Assembly (NCBI GenBank): GCA_034509425.1
Contig: JAVTVJ010000228.1
Location: forward strand, 124,001-188,000
Reading direction: 5' to 3'
DNA length: 64,000 nucleotides
Source: Eopsaltria australis
Taxonomy: Eukaryota > Chordata > Aves > Passeriformes > Petroicidae
The notes under the pieces were generated by a model. It saw only the letters and a list, made by a program, of their open reading frames with translations, was not told the DNA's origin and did not search any database. A program made the position numbers and the translations under genes. Of this stretch, positions 1 to 10,759 are shown piece after piece. Every line of letters begins with the position of its first letter. Position 1 is the first letter of the stretch.

Positions 1-480
1 TGAATGTGTGAGCCATCCTTCCCTCCCTAGGACAGGCTTCTGTTCTCCCGACTGGGTTTGGGTGAAGTTTTGTTGTGATTTAGCAGATAGTTTAACACTC
101 ATCTCGCTCTTGTAAGTCAGCATTAAACCACCTCCTGGGTGCTTTGTAAATACTGCTTTAGCATTTTTTTCATGCAGCAGATTGACATGTTGACGATTCT
201 GCTTTAAGGAATGTGACAATAAAGTGGAAAACCAAAGGCTGGCAAGCACTTCATCAAGGATAAAAAGGTTCTGCTGTAAGGATGTCACTCAATTTATTGT
301 GAAAGTCGAATGAATTACGTTTAATGAAAGTGCTCCCCAGATGAATATTACCAGCAATTTCCTGAGTTGGCTCTGTCAGATTGATATGAGGAAATGCCAA
401 CCCATATCAAAAAAGATCTCCAGTCTCAATTACTATGCAAGCTTTCGAAGAGCTCCTTTTTATTGATATGATATATATTG
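1..480. promoter_or_regulatory. Putative conserved non-coding block upstream of the CpG island
   Basis: This is unique, non-repetitive sequence with an even base composition. It contains several isolated CpGs (for example in GACGATT, GTCGAATG, TTACGTTT and TTTCGAAG), which are usually lost from neutral avian DNA. It also contains AT-rich words such as AATTACG and TTATTGATATGATATAT. No ORF or repeat explains it. Position next to the GC-rich core at 1.4-1.65 kb suggests a promoter-proximal regulatory region or the shore of a CpG island. This is inference from composition only, because conservation cannot be seen from one sequence. Confidence 0.35.
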
Positions 481-599
481 GCGGGTTCTCAATGCTGTGC
501 AAACTACTCTCTGTTCAACAGGACGGCACATTTCCGTTTATTGTTTAACCCTACGTTTTTCTGGCTGTCGTTTAAACTTCTGCGAGTGCCCTTCTTTCG

Positions 600-628
600 G
601 GGCGGGGGGGGGGGGGAGGGGGGGGAGG
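600..628 (+). repeat. G-run, potential G-quadruplex
   Basis: A nearly uninterrupted run of guanines broken only by a C and two A residues. It has far more than the four G-tracts needed for an intramolecular G-quadruplex on the plus strand. It lies within the CpG-rich promoter-like region about 0.8 kb before the GC-rich core. G-runs at such places are common in vertebrate promoters and are also prone to sequencing and assembly length errors. Confidence 0.8.
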
Positions 629-859
629 AACTGCTTCTCATCCTCTTTCCGTGACCCAGAGAGATCAAAGTTGTGTGACTGGCAGACAGCGGGGGCGACG
701 CTCATTGCAGGAAGTTTGTTCAGCCTGGATGGACAAAGCCGAAAGTCAAGACAAATAGCTCGGCTGAGACAATAGCATTGGATCCCCGCATTTTCAGTAT
801 ATTTCCAGGCAGCAATCCAGACCACGGTAATATTTGTTACGACTAGCAATCCCAATCTT

Positions 860-1340
860 CCCGCCCTTTCTTCTTCATTCCTCTAGGGCTTCTATGGGCA
901 AATTAGGAATTCACTAAGCCCTCGAAGGGAGAGAAAAGCTCTTATGTCACCTCATCTACATAAGAATTGACTTTTCGAGAGGCTTTTCTGTTCTATTTTA
1001 ACTACTGTGACGCCGGTCGTTACTCAGGAATACAGCTTCTTTTCCCATAATCCGTCTTGCTGGGCTTGTTTGTGATTGATTCAGTCAGATTTCTTCCATC
1101 GCTTCCCTATACTCTTTCAATTTTTTTGTATCAAAACAGAGAGACGGTATTGAAGAACGACAGGGAGACTCTCGAAACTCTGCAGCAGGATGGGGACATG
1201 GTTACTTTCACATGTGGGGCTGCACTCCTTGCATGAAGCATTAATGAGGAAGCAGATAGAGCTTGTCCTTATCGGATTAGTCTGGCTTCCCATTTTCCTA
1301 TTCATTGCTGGATCCGCGTCTAAAACTTTCTTCAATGCAC
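860..1340. promoter_or_regulatory. Putative promoter-proximal conserved block
   Basis: Unique sequence with retained CpGs (CTCGAAGG, TTTTCGAG, GACGCCGGTCG, ATCCGCGTC and others) in an otherwise AT-balanced context. It includes the inverted repeat at 916-985 and words such as TGATTGATTCAG. Small ORFs run through it on both strands, but none has a recognisable domain or a Kozak-supported start. I read it as the 5' flank or the untranslated first exon of the gene whose CpG island follows. The direction of that gene is not visible. Confidence 0.35.
916..985. repeat. Imperfect nested inverted repeat (possible hairpin)
   Basis: The outer arms AAGCCCTCGAA (916-926) and TTCGAGAGGCTT (974-985) are reverse complements with one extra base. 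The inner arms CTTATGT (941-947) and ACATAAG (958-964) are perfect reverse complements around a 10-base loop. An asymmetric internal loop separates the two stems. About 20 base pairs could form in 70 nt, similar in size to a pre-miRNA-like hairpin, although the internal loop is large for one. It could equally be a composite palindromic protein-binding site. Confidence 0.5.
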
Positions 1341-1354
1341 GATTACTCTACGTG

Positions 1355-1388
1355 TTATTTATTTATTTATTTATTTGTTTGTTCGTTT
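1355..1388 (+). repeat. (TTTA)n/(TTTG)n tetranucleotide microsatellite
   Basis: Repeated TTTA units pass into TTTG units and end in GTTCGTTT. The tract sits at the 5' edge of the GC-rich core. Confidence 0.85.
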
Positions 1389-1414
1389 ACTTTTTTAAAA
1401 AAAGCATGTTTTCC

Positions 1415-1650
1415 CCGCTCTGTCGGAGATGCTGGGTGTTTCGAGCGGCGGACGGCGAGTACAAACGCTGCTGGGAGAGCGGGCATGCCCTGGCAATGGG
1501 GCGGAGAGAGGGCTGTCCCTGAGCGCCCCTCGGCAGGGCCGGGGCAGCAGCACCCTGGAGAGCGCCCGGGGCGGGGCAGCACCGCGGACAGCGCCCGGCC
1601 CGCCCGCATCGCTGACTCGCTCCCCGTCCCGGGCTAGTCCCGAGCTACTG
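1415..1650. promoter_or_regulatory. CpG island core, candidate promoter / first exon
   Basis: By eye about 26 CpG dinucleotides fall within roughly 230 bases of strongly GC-rich sequence, against near absence of CpG in most of the window. Two Sp1-type GC boxes are visible on the plus strand: GGGGCGG at 1498-1504 and GGGGCGGGGC at 1568-1577. There is no clear TATA box, as expected for a dispersed CpG-island promoter. Reading frames across it are the low-complexity proline, glycine and arginine type that GC-rich DNA gives by chance. The most likely role is the transcription start region of a gene or lncRNA. Strand and product cannot be told here, and the rest of the window supplies no recognisable downstream exon. 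Confidence 0.6.
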
Positions 1651-1719
1651 CTGCTTACACCTCATCCTCATCACTCTCTGGACTTGGGGCTTGGCGCTCT
1701 GCACCAGTTTTCGTGAAGG

Positions 1720-3300
1720 AAGAGGGAGACGGGTGGACCAGCAGATTGATGTATTTGTTTACTGTTGCTGCTGACTGGCTTTCTCTCAATGGCGAAATAG
1801 TAGCTTTATTTTCTGAGGAAAAGCTGTTCAGAGGGACAATACGTGAATATGAAATAGAACAGGGGTGGTTGAATGAATCTGGGAGTAGGAAACCTGTTCT
1901 GAGGTGCTCAGGTTTGTCTCATTCTATCCCAGGACCATGGCATCTTCTCCTTTTGGAGAGAGACCAGAGATATCCAAGAGCATTGGAGTGAAAAACGAGC
2001 TCTGAAACATGGTTGACACCAAGACATGAGAACAGGGAGTTATTAATTAGCAATGACACTTTCTATTCCATGGGTCAGGGCAGGAGTGTCTCTCAGACAC
2101 AGCTGATGTAATTTTTGGGTAGTGGCACACTGAGGCATCTGTGAGGGGCAGCCAGACTTGCTGCCTTCAATTGATTGCCTGTGTCCTGGCAGACAGTGCT
2201 CAGGGTATCTCCTGGCTCTTCCCTTGCTTTCACGAGGAGACAACCACAGGTAATCACTTCCACCCCTGTAAATCCCCACTCACTATCGACAGAGCTATCC
2301 TCTACAGCAATGCTGCCTGAAAAGCACTTGTCAATGAAACAGTGACTTTTGGCGAGGCAGCTGTAAGTGAATGACCGATGAAGAGTCCTTCAATAAAGGA
2401 ATGTGATGGGAATTGACTGGACTGAGAGGTAAAATAACCCACAATCTCCACCAGCCTTCCAGACAAAATCATAAGCCATTTATTCCTGATCCCTATTCTC
2501 CCGTGAATATCAATAGTGATTGTGATGCTTCTGTTGGATGTGAACATTCTCCAGTCCCTTTTGATTACGCCATATCCCTTTGTGTGGTGTCTCAAAACTG
2601 CATTGTCTGCTGCAGAGATACTGCTTTTATCTTCCAAATACCACCCTCATTAATGTCAGTGTCTCACCGTCCAGCTAGTGACAAATGTCTCAGGGACATT
2701 CATATGCCTTGCACACTGTGCCATCTCTCCCGCTGCCTTGTCTTCTCCTCTCCGAGGAGAGATTGAGTAATATTTTCTTCCTTGGCCTCTGCATCTGCTC
2801 AAAAAAGATTTGTCCACTAGTTGATCTCTGTCCTGTCCATTCACTAGTTAGTTTTGCCAGTGTCCTCTGGGTCATCACTTCTGTTAACCTGTTTGATCAC
2901 TTCGCTGACAGGGTGCCCAATGCATGTAAAGATGAGCTGCTCTTTCCAAATCTGCATGTTGTTGAAGGAGGAGAAATTAGGCCTACCAAATGGCTATGAT
3001 ATTAGTGCCCTATTTTCCTCAAATTTCGTCTTCTAACCCAGACTTGACACAAAAACCAAAAGAACAAAGAGCCTGGTTTTTCTTTGCGTGTGCAACCTGG
3101 TTATCATGTGCACAAGAGCACTTGTGAATGCTCTTTTTTTTGCTGGACTTTTGCAAAACTGATAAGCAAAATATGTCTATGATATTTCTTTGCATATTTA
3201 CTTAAAATTTGCTGATAGCTGTGCTGAAGACTTCTTTTAGAAGCAGAGCTGAAAGCCAAAATAATACTAGGAAATAAGTGATCAAATTACCTTAGTTCTT
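1720..3300. other. Unique sequence downstream of the CpG island, no gene recognised
   Basis: Composition falls back to the window average. An open stretch of about 80 codons begins at an ATG at 1748, immediately downstream of the island. It has a poor start context (T at -3), no signal peptide or known domain, and no known relative that I recognise, so I do not call it. Other frames are short. I see no interspersed repeat. Confidence 0.6.
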
Positions 3301-3314
3301 GGAAAGGCATGGAA

Positions 3315-3405
3315 TTAAATTATAATATATACAATATAAAATATATTAATTAATTATTAATCTTATATTAATATATTAGACATTAAAATGATATTATTTA
3401 TTTAG
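3315..3405. repeat. AT-rich low-complexity tract
   Basis: Nearly pure A/T sequence with TATAAT, TAATTAAT and TATTAATA words and very few G or C bases. Confidence 0.8.
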
Positions 3406-5535
3406 AAAGAAAAGCATAGAGTAACTTAAATCTAACTGGCACAGTATCCTCAGCTGAAAACCAAAAGATGCCACTTACCTTCCTAGTTGGAACATGGTTT
3501 GAAATAACAATACCATTACCAATGATTAGTGACCAGCGTGTTTTATGATCCTCTTTCCCCTTCCCCTGCCCTATGTCAGCCTTGCATTATGTGTGAGTTA
3601 ACTTCCAGCTGGCAAAATATTTCCTGCACTTGTTTTAGTGGTGCATGTGAGCTACCGGGTAAAAGTAAAAATAGAAAAGGAGAAATATTCTGGCCATGTG
3701 TTGAGAACATTATGGGAAAACAAAGACTTCTCTGCAGCAGATCCTATGCCCTGATCCTTCAGTGTAATATAAGATAGGATTCCATGTAAATTGATGATTT
3801 GTTTACTTGTGTGAGGAGGACAGGTTCTGTTTATGTTGAAGATTAAGTAGACCATTTCTATTTCCGAGAATTGCTTGTCACTATTCAGATACCACTTCAA
3901 ATTGAAAGTGTAATTGGCAGCTCTTAAAAAATTTTAGCTAATGGAATTTCTGTTATGGGTAGTTCAGACCACCTGTACCATAATATTTATCTGCACAGTC
4001 ATTTTTATTAGCTATTCTTGATTGAACTTCAGAAAAATAGTCCTTCTGCTAGGCTATTTTGTCAAGAAATGTTGTCATAGGCCTTCAGGTATATAAAACT
4101 GCTTATATAAAATTAATGGACTGCTTTTTATATTTACAATCTCATCCATAGCATTTGAGGTCTTGCAAAAGAAGAGATAGATTTAAAATAAAAATAACGT
4201 TAAATCTGTGTCCTCATGCTTGTTGCACTGTCAATAACAGTGTTATAAAATATTGGTGTGCTTAAAATCAGAATGTTAGTTTATAATTTGACTCTAATTT
4301 ACAGTAATTTCTGCTGTCACTTACTGCAACTACTCTGTATTACATACTGAGATTTTTCTTAATGTTTATGTCGGGAATACTTTGCACCTTGAGAAGATTT
4401 TGTAAGAAATATTGATAGGTAAAGTATAGCAACAATACTTTAGCTCTGTGGAGAACAATTGCTGAGTGAACAGATTTTTAAGGACCAGGCAAATAAGAAA
4501 GACTACAGAGATGTGATGTAAAAGATGTGCATGATAAATAGTACATTAAAACCTCCACCATTTAAAAAGATGGGCTCCATCCTGCTGCCTTCATCTGCAA
4601 TGGATATTACTGAACAACGCCCACATTTCTTATTCCTACTTCTTTCTTCGCCCTGCTTCCACAAACCATCCCGTTTGCTTAGCTGACTTGCTTGTAGCAG
4701 GTGGCAGTGCAGTACATGTTGCAAACAGAGGGTAGAGCACCGATACCTTCAGTGGAACCACATCTGTGAGTGCTCTCTCAGAGTGGGTAAAAAACAACAT
4801 TGTCTGGTCCTTGGCAAGACTGTGCTATATGTGAATCATCTTCTGTATCTTTGGATTCTGTCTGTGCTCACTCAGTGGGACCTCTTGCTGTGTGTCTCCT
4901 CTGTGAGCAGCTCTGCTCTCTCCGCTAGCACAAGTCATTGCTATAAGGGACTTTCCCACAGAATTATAAATATATTAGAATATAGATTGCATTTGCACCT
5001 TAAATGCACTGAATATTTGCTAGCTAGAGCAGAGTGTGAGTCTTGGAAGAGTTATTGTGTGGATTAGCAGATTGTAATGATATGGTTCAGTCTTCCAGTG
5101 TAATGCAACCCAAATGAATATGGAAATGTGTGACTAAGTACATTAGAGACAGTGTTGTTTTTGTTCTCCACAATTTATAGAATATTCAGAAATTGTGGTG
5201 TTGTAGCAGACACTTCAGAGTAAAGGCCAATAGCTTGCAACTACTTTTTAGAAGCAAAACACAATCTCAACTGAAGTCAGGACACTTGCTCACATATGTT
5301 TCAGTGCTTTACTGAGCTAGGAGAAAGTGAATGCAGTATGGTTTTTGCATTTCTTTTTTTGGGATATAAAATTTTCTTCTTCCATGGTGGAAAAGATAAC
5401 ACATCCATGTCTTCAAAAATATTACAGAACAATGTTTTTGCCAAGAATCTGCTGAATTTACCTCTAGACTACTTAGAATCTCTTACAGTATTTGTCTACA
5501 ACCAAGCATTATACTTACTACTATCCCTTATCCTA
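3406..5535. other. Unique non-coding sequence, nothing recognised
   Basis: AT-leaning sequence with frequent stops in all frames. The longest frames (about 80-95 codons) have no domain-like pattern. No interspersed repeat is recognised. Confidence 0.6.
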
Positions 5536-5539
5536 AAAA

Positions 5540-5720
5540 TATTGTCTTTATTATTATTGGATAATAATTAATTAAATTATAAAAAATCCTATAATTATGG
5601 GATAATAATTATTTTTTGATTAATTTTGAAATTTTTGAGTAATGATTTGTGACTTATTCTGACTACTGCTCCAGCTTCTAATAAATAGTCTACAAAAATA
5701 TTTTTATTTATGAAATTAAA
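5540..5720. repeat. AT-rich tract with a repeated GATAATAATTA word
   Basis: A very AT-rich stretch. The word GGATAATAATTA at 5559-5570 recurs as GGATAATAATTA at 5600-5611, inside runs of TTATTATT and TTTTATTTAT. It is probably a degenerate simple repeat. Confidence 0.7.
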
Positions 5721-8700
5721 ATAAAGTTAGGATTTTCAAATAGATAATTCACATGTCTTTTTTTCCCTGTACATGTGTTTTTGAAACATTCAGACACCAC
5801 CCTTCCTACTGTCAAGAATTACAAAGAGATGCAAATGGTGGCTTATCTCAGAAAGCCATGTGTGACCTTTTTACAGCACTTTACTTGTGGTCTAAAGTTG
5901 AAGTCTAACTATTGATGTACATTTTTTGCAGACCACTGCAGATTCTTTTTTTTTCTTTCAGAAGAAAAATGTACTGGAACAATGACCATGTAAAGCAAAA
6001 AATGTAGCCTTATTTATTCTTCCACAAGAAACTTGCATGTTGATTCAAGACCATTCAGGCTCACAGGAACTTTGCCATTGATTTCTTTGGCTGTAAAATG
6101 AGGTCTTTAGCTTGATAAATATTTCCATTTTAATAAGGTGGTTGGGAATGATATTTCATTACATTTTTGCTTGATTTTCTTTGTGTGAACTGGCTATTCA
6201 TAGCTAACAAGGAAAGAAGTGGTAAGCATTTCTAATGAACGTGAAAGAATATATTTGTATGGCTATGTGGTATTCATAGCCTCTGGTCTGAGCCACTTAG
6301 TCTTCTGTGAAGTCAAAAAGAGCTGAGTAAGCTCTATACACCTTTATTTCTAGCATTGTTTCTGTCATTGTTTTGTTCTTTAGGAAGTTTACCCAGAAGA
6401 ATGTAATCCTGTCTTTGATCTGCCATGAGATCTTTCCTGTAGATCCGAGTCCTTTTGTTCTGTGGCAGAATGGTTCCATGGCTGCAGTACTCCTTCACCT
6501 AGAGTAATGACTGCATGGTTTGTCCCTAAACTTTGATGTTTCACTTTATCCAAGCAGCACAGTGCTAGTCATCTATGTCTGGCACAAAAACAAACCTGTG
6601 CTGCCAGCTGCTACAGGTGGATGATTTGCTTTAGCTCAACAGGTGGAGCTGTGACTTCATTAGCCTCTTGATCCAAGCTAAAATTCATCTCCCTGGGCAG
6701 GTCCCTGACTCAATTTTGCTCAGGTGTTTTACACTCCCTGAATTTGTACCTACATTTCCACTGCTGATGGAAAGTTTTTAACCTCTTGACCTATAAAACC
6801 TTTCAGGTAATGAGAGGCATGTATGCTTATGTATTCATCAAGAACAGTTTGTGGGAATGTGGTGGTTCTAGGGAGTTTCTATGGGACTTTTTTCACCTCA
6901 GCTTCCTGTATTAATGAAGAAATTAGATCAAGTCTAAGATGGTATTTCCACTTAGTCCTCTTTGAGCAAGGTCCACTTTGCATGATTGATTTTTTGTGAC
7001 CTGTCTTTTTGTTAGGTTCTCAAAGACTGGAGAGATGTCTGGAATAATTCTCTCTTCAACATGTTTAGATGAAACTAGTTCCAGTGGAGTTATACTAATA
7101 ACATTTATAAAACCAGCAAACTCGTTGCTCATACATCCTATAATTCTCATTTTATCAACTACTTACAACTCCTATGGGCCTTTTGTTGCCTTTTTTGCCT
7201 TGATTTACCTGAAGCTGTTCAATTGGTGGTTGGAATGAATGAAGAATCATTCTGTGTTGGGAAAATACATCATAGGGCAACAGGGGAGTGGCTTGAAATG
7301 AGTTTGGGTAATAGTGTGAAGATCCATCTATAAAAGTTCTCGCTTCTCCAAAGATTTCCATTTTCTGTATTCTCACATTTTTTTATTCTTTTTTCAACAT
7401 ACCCCTGTGTAAACTTGCTTTGTCTGATGAATGTTTAGAGAAAGATTGTTTTCCTATGGGTTTATGCGTCCCTCGGTAAGTCAGTGCTTCAAATGTGGTA
7501 CTGGATATTCACTATTCATGTCAGAAGTGCTCCTCATACTGTGCTTACAGTGGCAAAGTCAGTTAGGGGAGCAAAGAAATGCTAACTGAAGATTTCAAGT
7601 CACAGCATCTCCAGCAAAGAAATAATAATTGTGATTAGATGAAGCAAAGAGCTTCCAAACAAACTCCAGACTAAAATATGCTGAAAATATTCACTGAATG
7701 CTTATGAATAAAATAAGCAGAAATCAAAATGGGAGAGGTTTTTTAATGAACAGAAGTATTGGGTAAATTAATCAAATAAATTGTTTGCTATTAATAATGT
7801 GACCAGCTACAGTAAGATTCCAATAAATATACCCAGTGGGGATGGAAAATCTACACAACTGAAATTACATTGATGAATTTATCCTAGTTTCCAATGCCTT
7901 CTGAATATGTATTTAGGAAACAAAAGCTGTCATAAAGATAGCCTGTCAGAAAATTGACTCAACTATTTATTTTTTTTTTTAAATTGAGACACTTCTCTTT
8001 GACAATGGAAGTAATTTCAAGTTACTTAAGGATGTTAAATGTATCACTGCTTAGACAGAGAATTCTTAGCATAAATATCAGCATAAAAGTGACCTCTACT
8101 TTTGCTAGAAGACTCATTGGGAATGGTAGGGAATGCGTGTTATTACCTCTCATACCTGAAGGAACAGGAGGTTAGTCTTTAACGGAAAACTGTTGGTTCT
8201 AAAATATGAATGAGTCACTGTAGTTGCATAGAAATCAGTACAAGAATCAAAAGGCAATCCCAACACAAAATCCTTCTTAGGAATCAAACCAAAATCTCAA
8301 AAAACCCAGAATCTGAATAGGGATTCATCCTGTTCCAATTGCTTAGCTTTGATGTCGGTTTTTACAGGAGTCTGTCTCCATCTCTGAGCCTGAACCTCTC
8401 TTTCATTCTTGACTACTTAAGAATTGTTTACATCTTGCATTGTTGGTGTCTGAGTCAGTTACTCACAAACCTGAAACTCTGACCTCACTCACAGGCTTGG
8501 TTCAAGGCTGAACTCCTCACCTAGGGATTTTTTTCTCACACAATTTTACTGCCATTGAACACATCAAAAAAACATTGCAAACGTCCAACAAAATGTGCAG
8601 AAAGTTATTCTTATGTGCAATAGTTTTTATTTTTCATCTCTTGTATCAGAACTTTTAGCTTTAATTGTTTAATGACTTTATATTACTCCATAATTCTCAT

Positions 8701-9000
8701 CAACCATGCACTCAAGCTCTGTCTCATGACAGTCTGAATATGTTCTTTAGATGTTTTTCTGTGTGCATTACTTCACTGAACAGTACCTTTTCCATGATTG
8801 GTATAAGTCAAACCTGACCATCCCAGGCTCAGCTGTCAGATATAGCAAAGCTTTGCCCCCAAACAAATGACTGCCCCTCACATTCAGGTATCACAACAGA
8901 ATTAATGTCAGCTGTGATAGTCAGGCTTCTGAATTAACTTAAATGCCACCACTTCAGCCTAAAATACCATAACTTCTCTAGTATTCGTTCTGTTGACTCA
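5721..9000. other. Unique non-coding sequence, nothing recognised
   Basis: Frames are broken throughout. The segment near 6625-6690 has a weak tRNA-A-box-like look (TTAGCTCAACAGGTGGAGC) but lacks a matching B box at the right spacing, so no SINE is called. No other repeat or gene signal is seen. Confidence 0.55.
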
Positions 9001-9007
9001 CAAAGGC

Positions 9008-9064
9008 GCATGAAAACAAAACAAAAAAAACCCCAAACAAACAAACCAAGAAAATCCCCCAAAC
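9008..9064 (+). repeat. A-rich (CAAA)n-like low-complexity tract
   Basis: Runs of AAAAC and CAAA units with CCCC interruptions and almost no T. It looks like a degenerate simple repeat. Confidence 0.7.
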
Positions 9065-10720
9065 CATAAAAGGGAGTGCTGACCATCAGGAAGCAGTTCT
9101 AGCTGTGTGTGTAACACCCTAGACTTACAAAAGATTTGATAGAGTCACAGGACTTTTCCACTCTCAATTTCTCTGTCTCTTGTTCATATTTTTCTCATCA
9201 GCCCAGTGACTGAAGCTTCTGTTAGGGATTTAAAAGTTTCAATTTCTTTACTTCTTCAGGAAATGTGAACCCAAGCCCCACAATTTGAGGTAATTGATTT
9301 AACCACTGCCTGGTGGAATAATCTGTGGAATTTTCTTGATTTTGTTTGTTCATCTTAATTTGTTTGGTTTAATACAGTCAGCTTTAATCTGAAACAGGAT
9401 CTCATTGTAGATAAGTTTTGAGACATTTGTGTAATTAAGTCTCTCTCTCTTGCTCTTTGGCCTTTTGTGTTTTGAGTCCACTCATAATGGAAGTACTTCA
9501 GATTTCAAGAGCCTTATACTAGAAAAAAAGCTTTATTATCATGTGTAAGAAATTCTTAATCCAGAAAGTTGAAAATATGTTGCCTTGCCAATTCTATTCA
9601 TTGGAAATACTAGCAACAGCAAAATAAGGTACCTAATTCTTGGAGCATTTATGCTTCAGAAATGTCAGAAAGTGTTTAAGTTAATTCCTTTCTCTGGTTG
9701 CTTAATTTGGACAGTTTAGTAGATTTTGTGAATTATGCTTTCAGGAAAAATTTCCCAACAGAAATACGTGGGTAGCTGATTCCAGGTATGAACTTTAACA
9801 GGTCCCTTGGACAAAGAGAGTGAGTCTTTCACTGCAGTAATTATAGGCACCTTCTGGATCTGGCCTGAAGGATCTTCCAAGGTTGCTAACAGTAAGCACA
9901 AGCAGTCCTGATTTTAATCTGCTTGCTGAACCTCCATTATCTTCACAGCTACATGCAAGCCCAATTCTTGTCTTACATTTTAAGAAACCCTGTCAATCTG
10001 TCATAGCACAGTAACTAATTAGTAACTAATTGCTTCTAGAAAACTCTTTATGTGGCCAGTGTCCTGAAAGCTTTACTTTTTTCCCTGAAGAGCAATAGCA
10101 GTGGTTAGCTGTGGATGTGTATTGTTAGCTTGCAATAAGTTACCAATTTTCAGACCACTACCCTCACTCCCCTTCCATTATTTTTAAGCTTATAATTTCC
10201 TTTGTTTAATGATTTGTTTCTATCATCCATGCATAAAAACCTGTAACAAATTACTGTACTGCATGCTGTCTTTGTGTCTAGCTGCCTCTTCATTCTCAGT
10301 GCACCTGCAGGAACTGTCAGAAAAGGATAGGAGAACTTGGCTCCAGCATCTTATTTTGTTGGTCTAGGATCTACAGAGCAAGGATTGAAGGGGTGCTCTT
10401 GCTTGGTGCATTTAACTTTATGGGCTGAAGTAATCAAACTGTTTTGCAGAGCTGAAACTTGTGCAGATCATTCTGTGAAAACAGCTCTGAGTGTTAAAAC
10501 ATGTAAAGAATACTAATGATTTTTAGCTGTAGAAACTGAGGTGACTCTGGGAAGTAGTTAAGGCTTGATACTGAAAACACCAAACAAACCAGCTTGCCTT
10601 TCAATGGGCATTACAGAAATCACAAAAATTATATGCCTGACAAAAAGGCCATGCCCTAACGTGTTTTAAAGGTTTTTCATTCTCCAAAAATGCAACATTA
10701 GAACTTCTGAAAGAAAAGCT
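9065..10720. other. Unique non-coding sequence with a small tandem duplication
   Basis: No gene or interspersed repeat is recognised. A perfect 11-bp tandem duplication (AGTAACTAATT twice) lies at 10010-10031. Confidence 0.6.

Positions 10721-10721
<1 letters not shown>

Positions 10722-10758
<37 letters not shown>
10722..10758 (+). repeat. Poly-T tract (37 bases)
   Basis: Uninterrupted T37 (A37 on the minus strand). CR1 elements do not end in poly-A, so this is not a CR1 tail. I looked for a processed retrocopy on the minus strand and for flanking target-site duplications and found neither. It is probably a mononucleotide microsatellite, and its length is likely to be polymorphic or uncertain in assembly. 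Confidence 0.95.
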
Positions 10759-10759
10759 C

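Noticed and set aside
1305..1716. Overlapping proline/glycine/arginine-rich frames on both strands
   Set aside because: They are the usual by-product of GC-rich CpG-island sequence. No family similarity is recognised.
1748..1990. Open frame of about 80 codons just downstream of the CpG island
   Set aside because: The start context is poor, there is no recognisable domain or signal, and frames of this length are expected by chance here.
6625..6690. tRNA-like TTAGCTCAACAGGTGGAGC word, possible SINE or tRNA
   Set aside because: There is no B box at the correct distance, no cloverleaf arms and no poly-A or target-site duplication.
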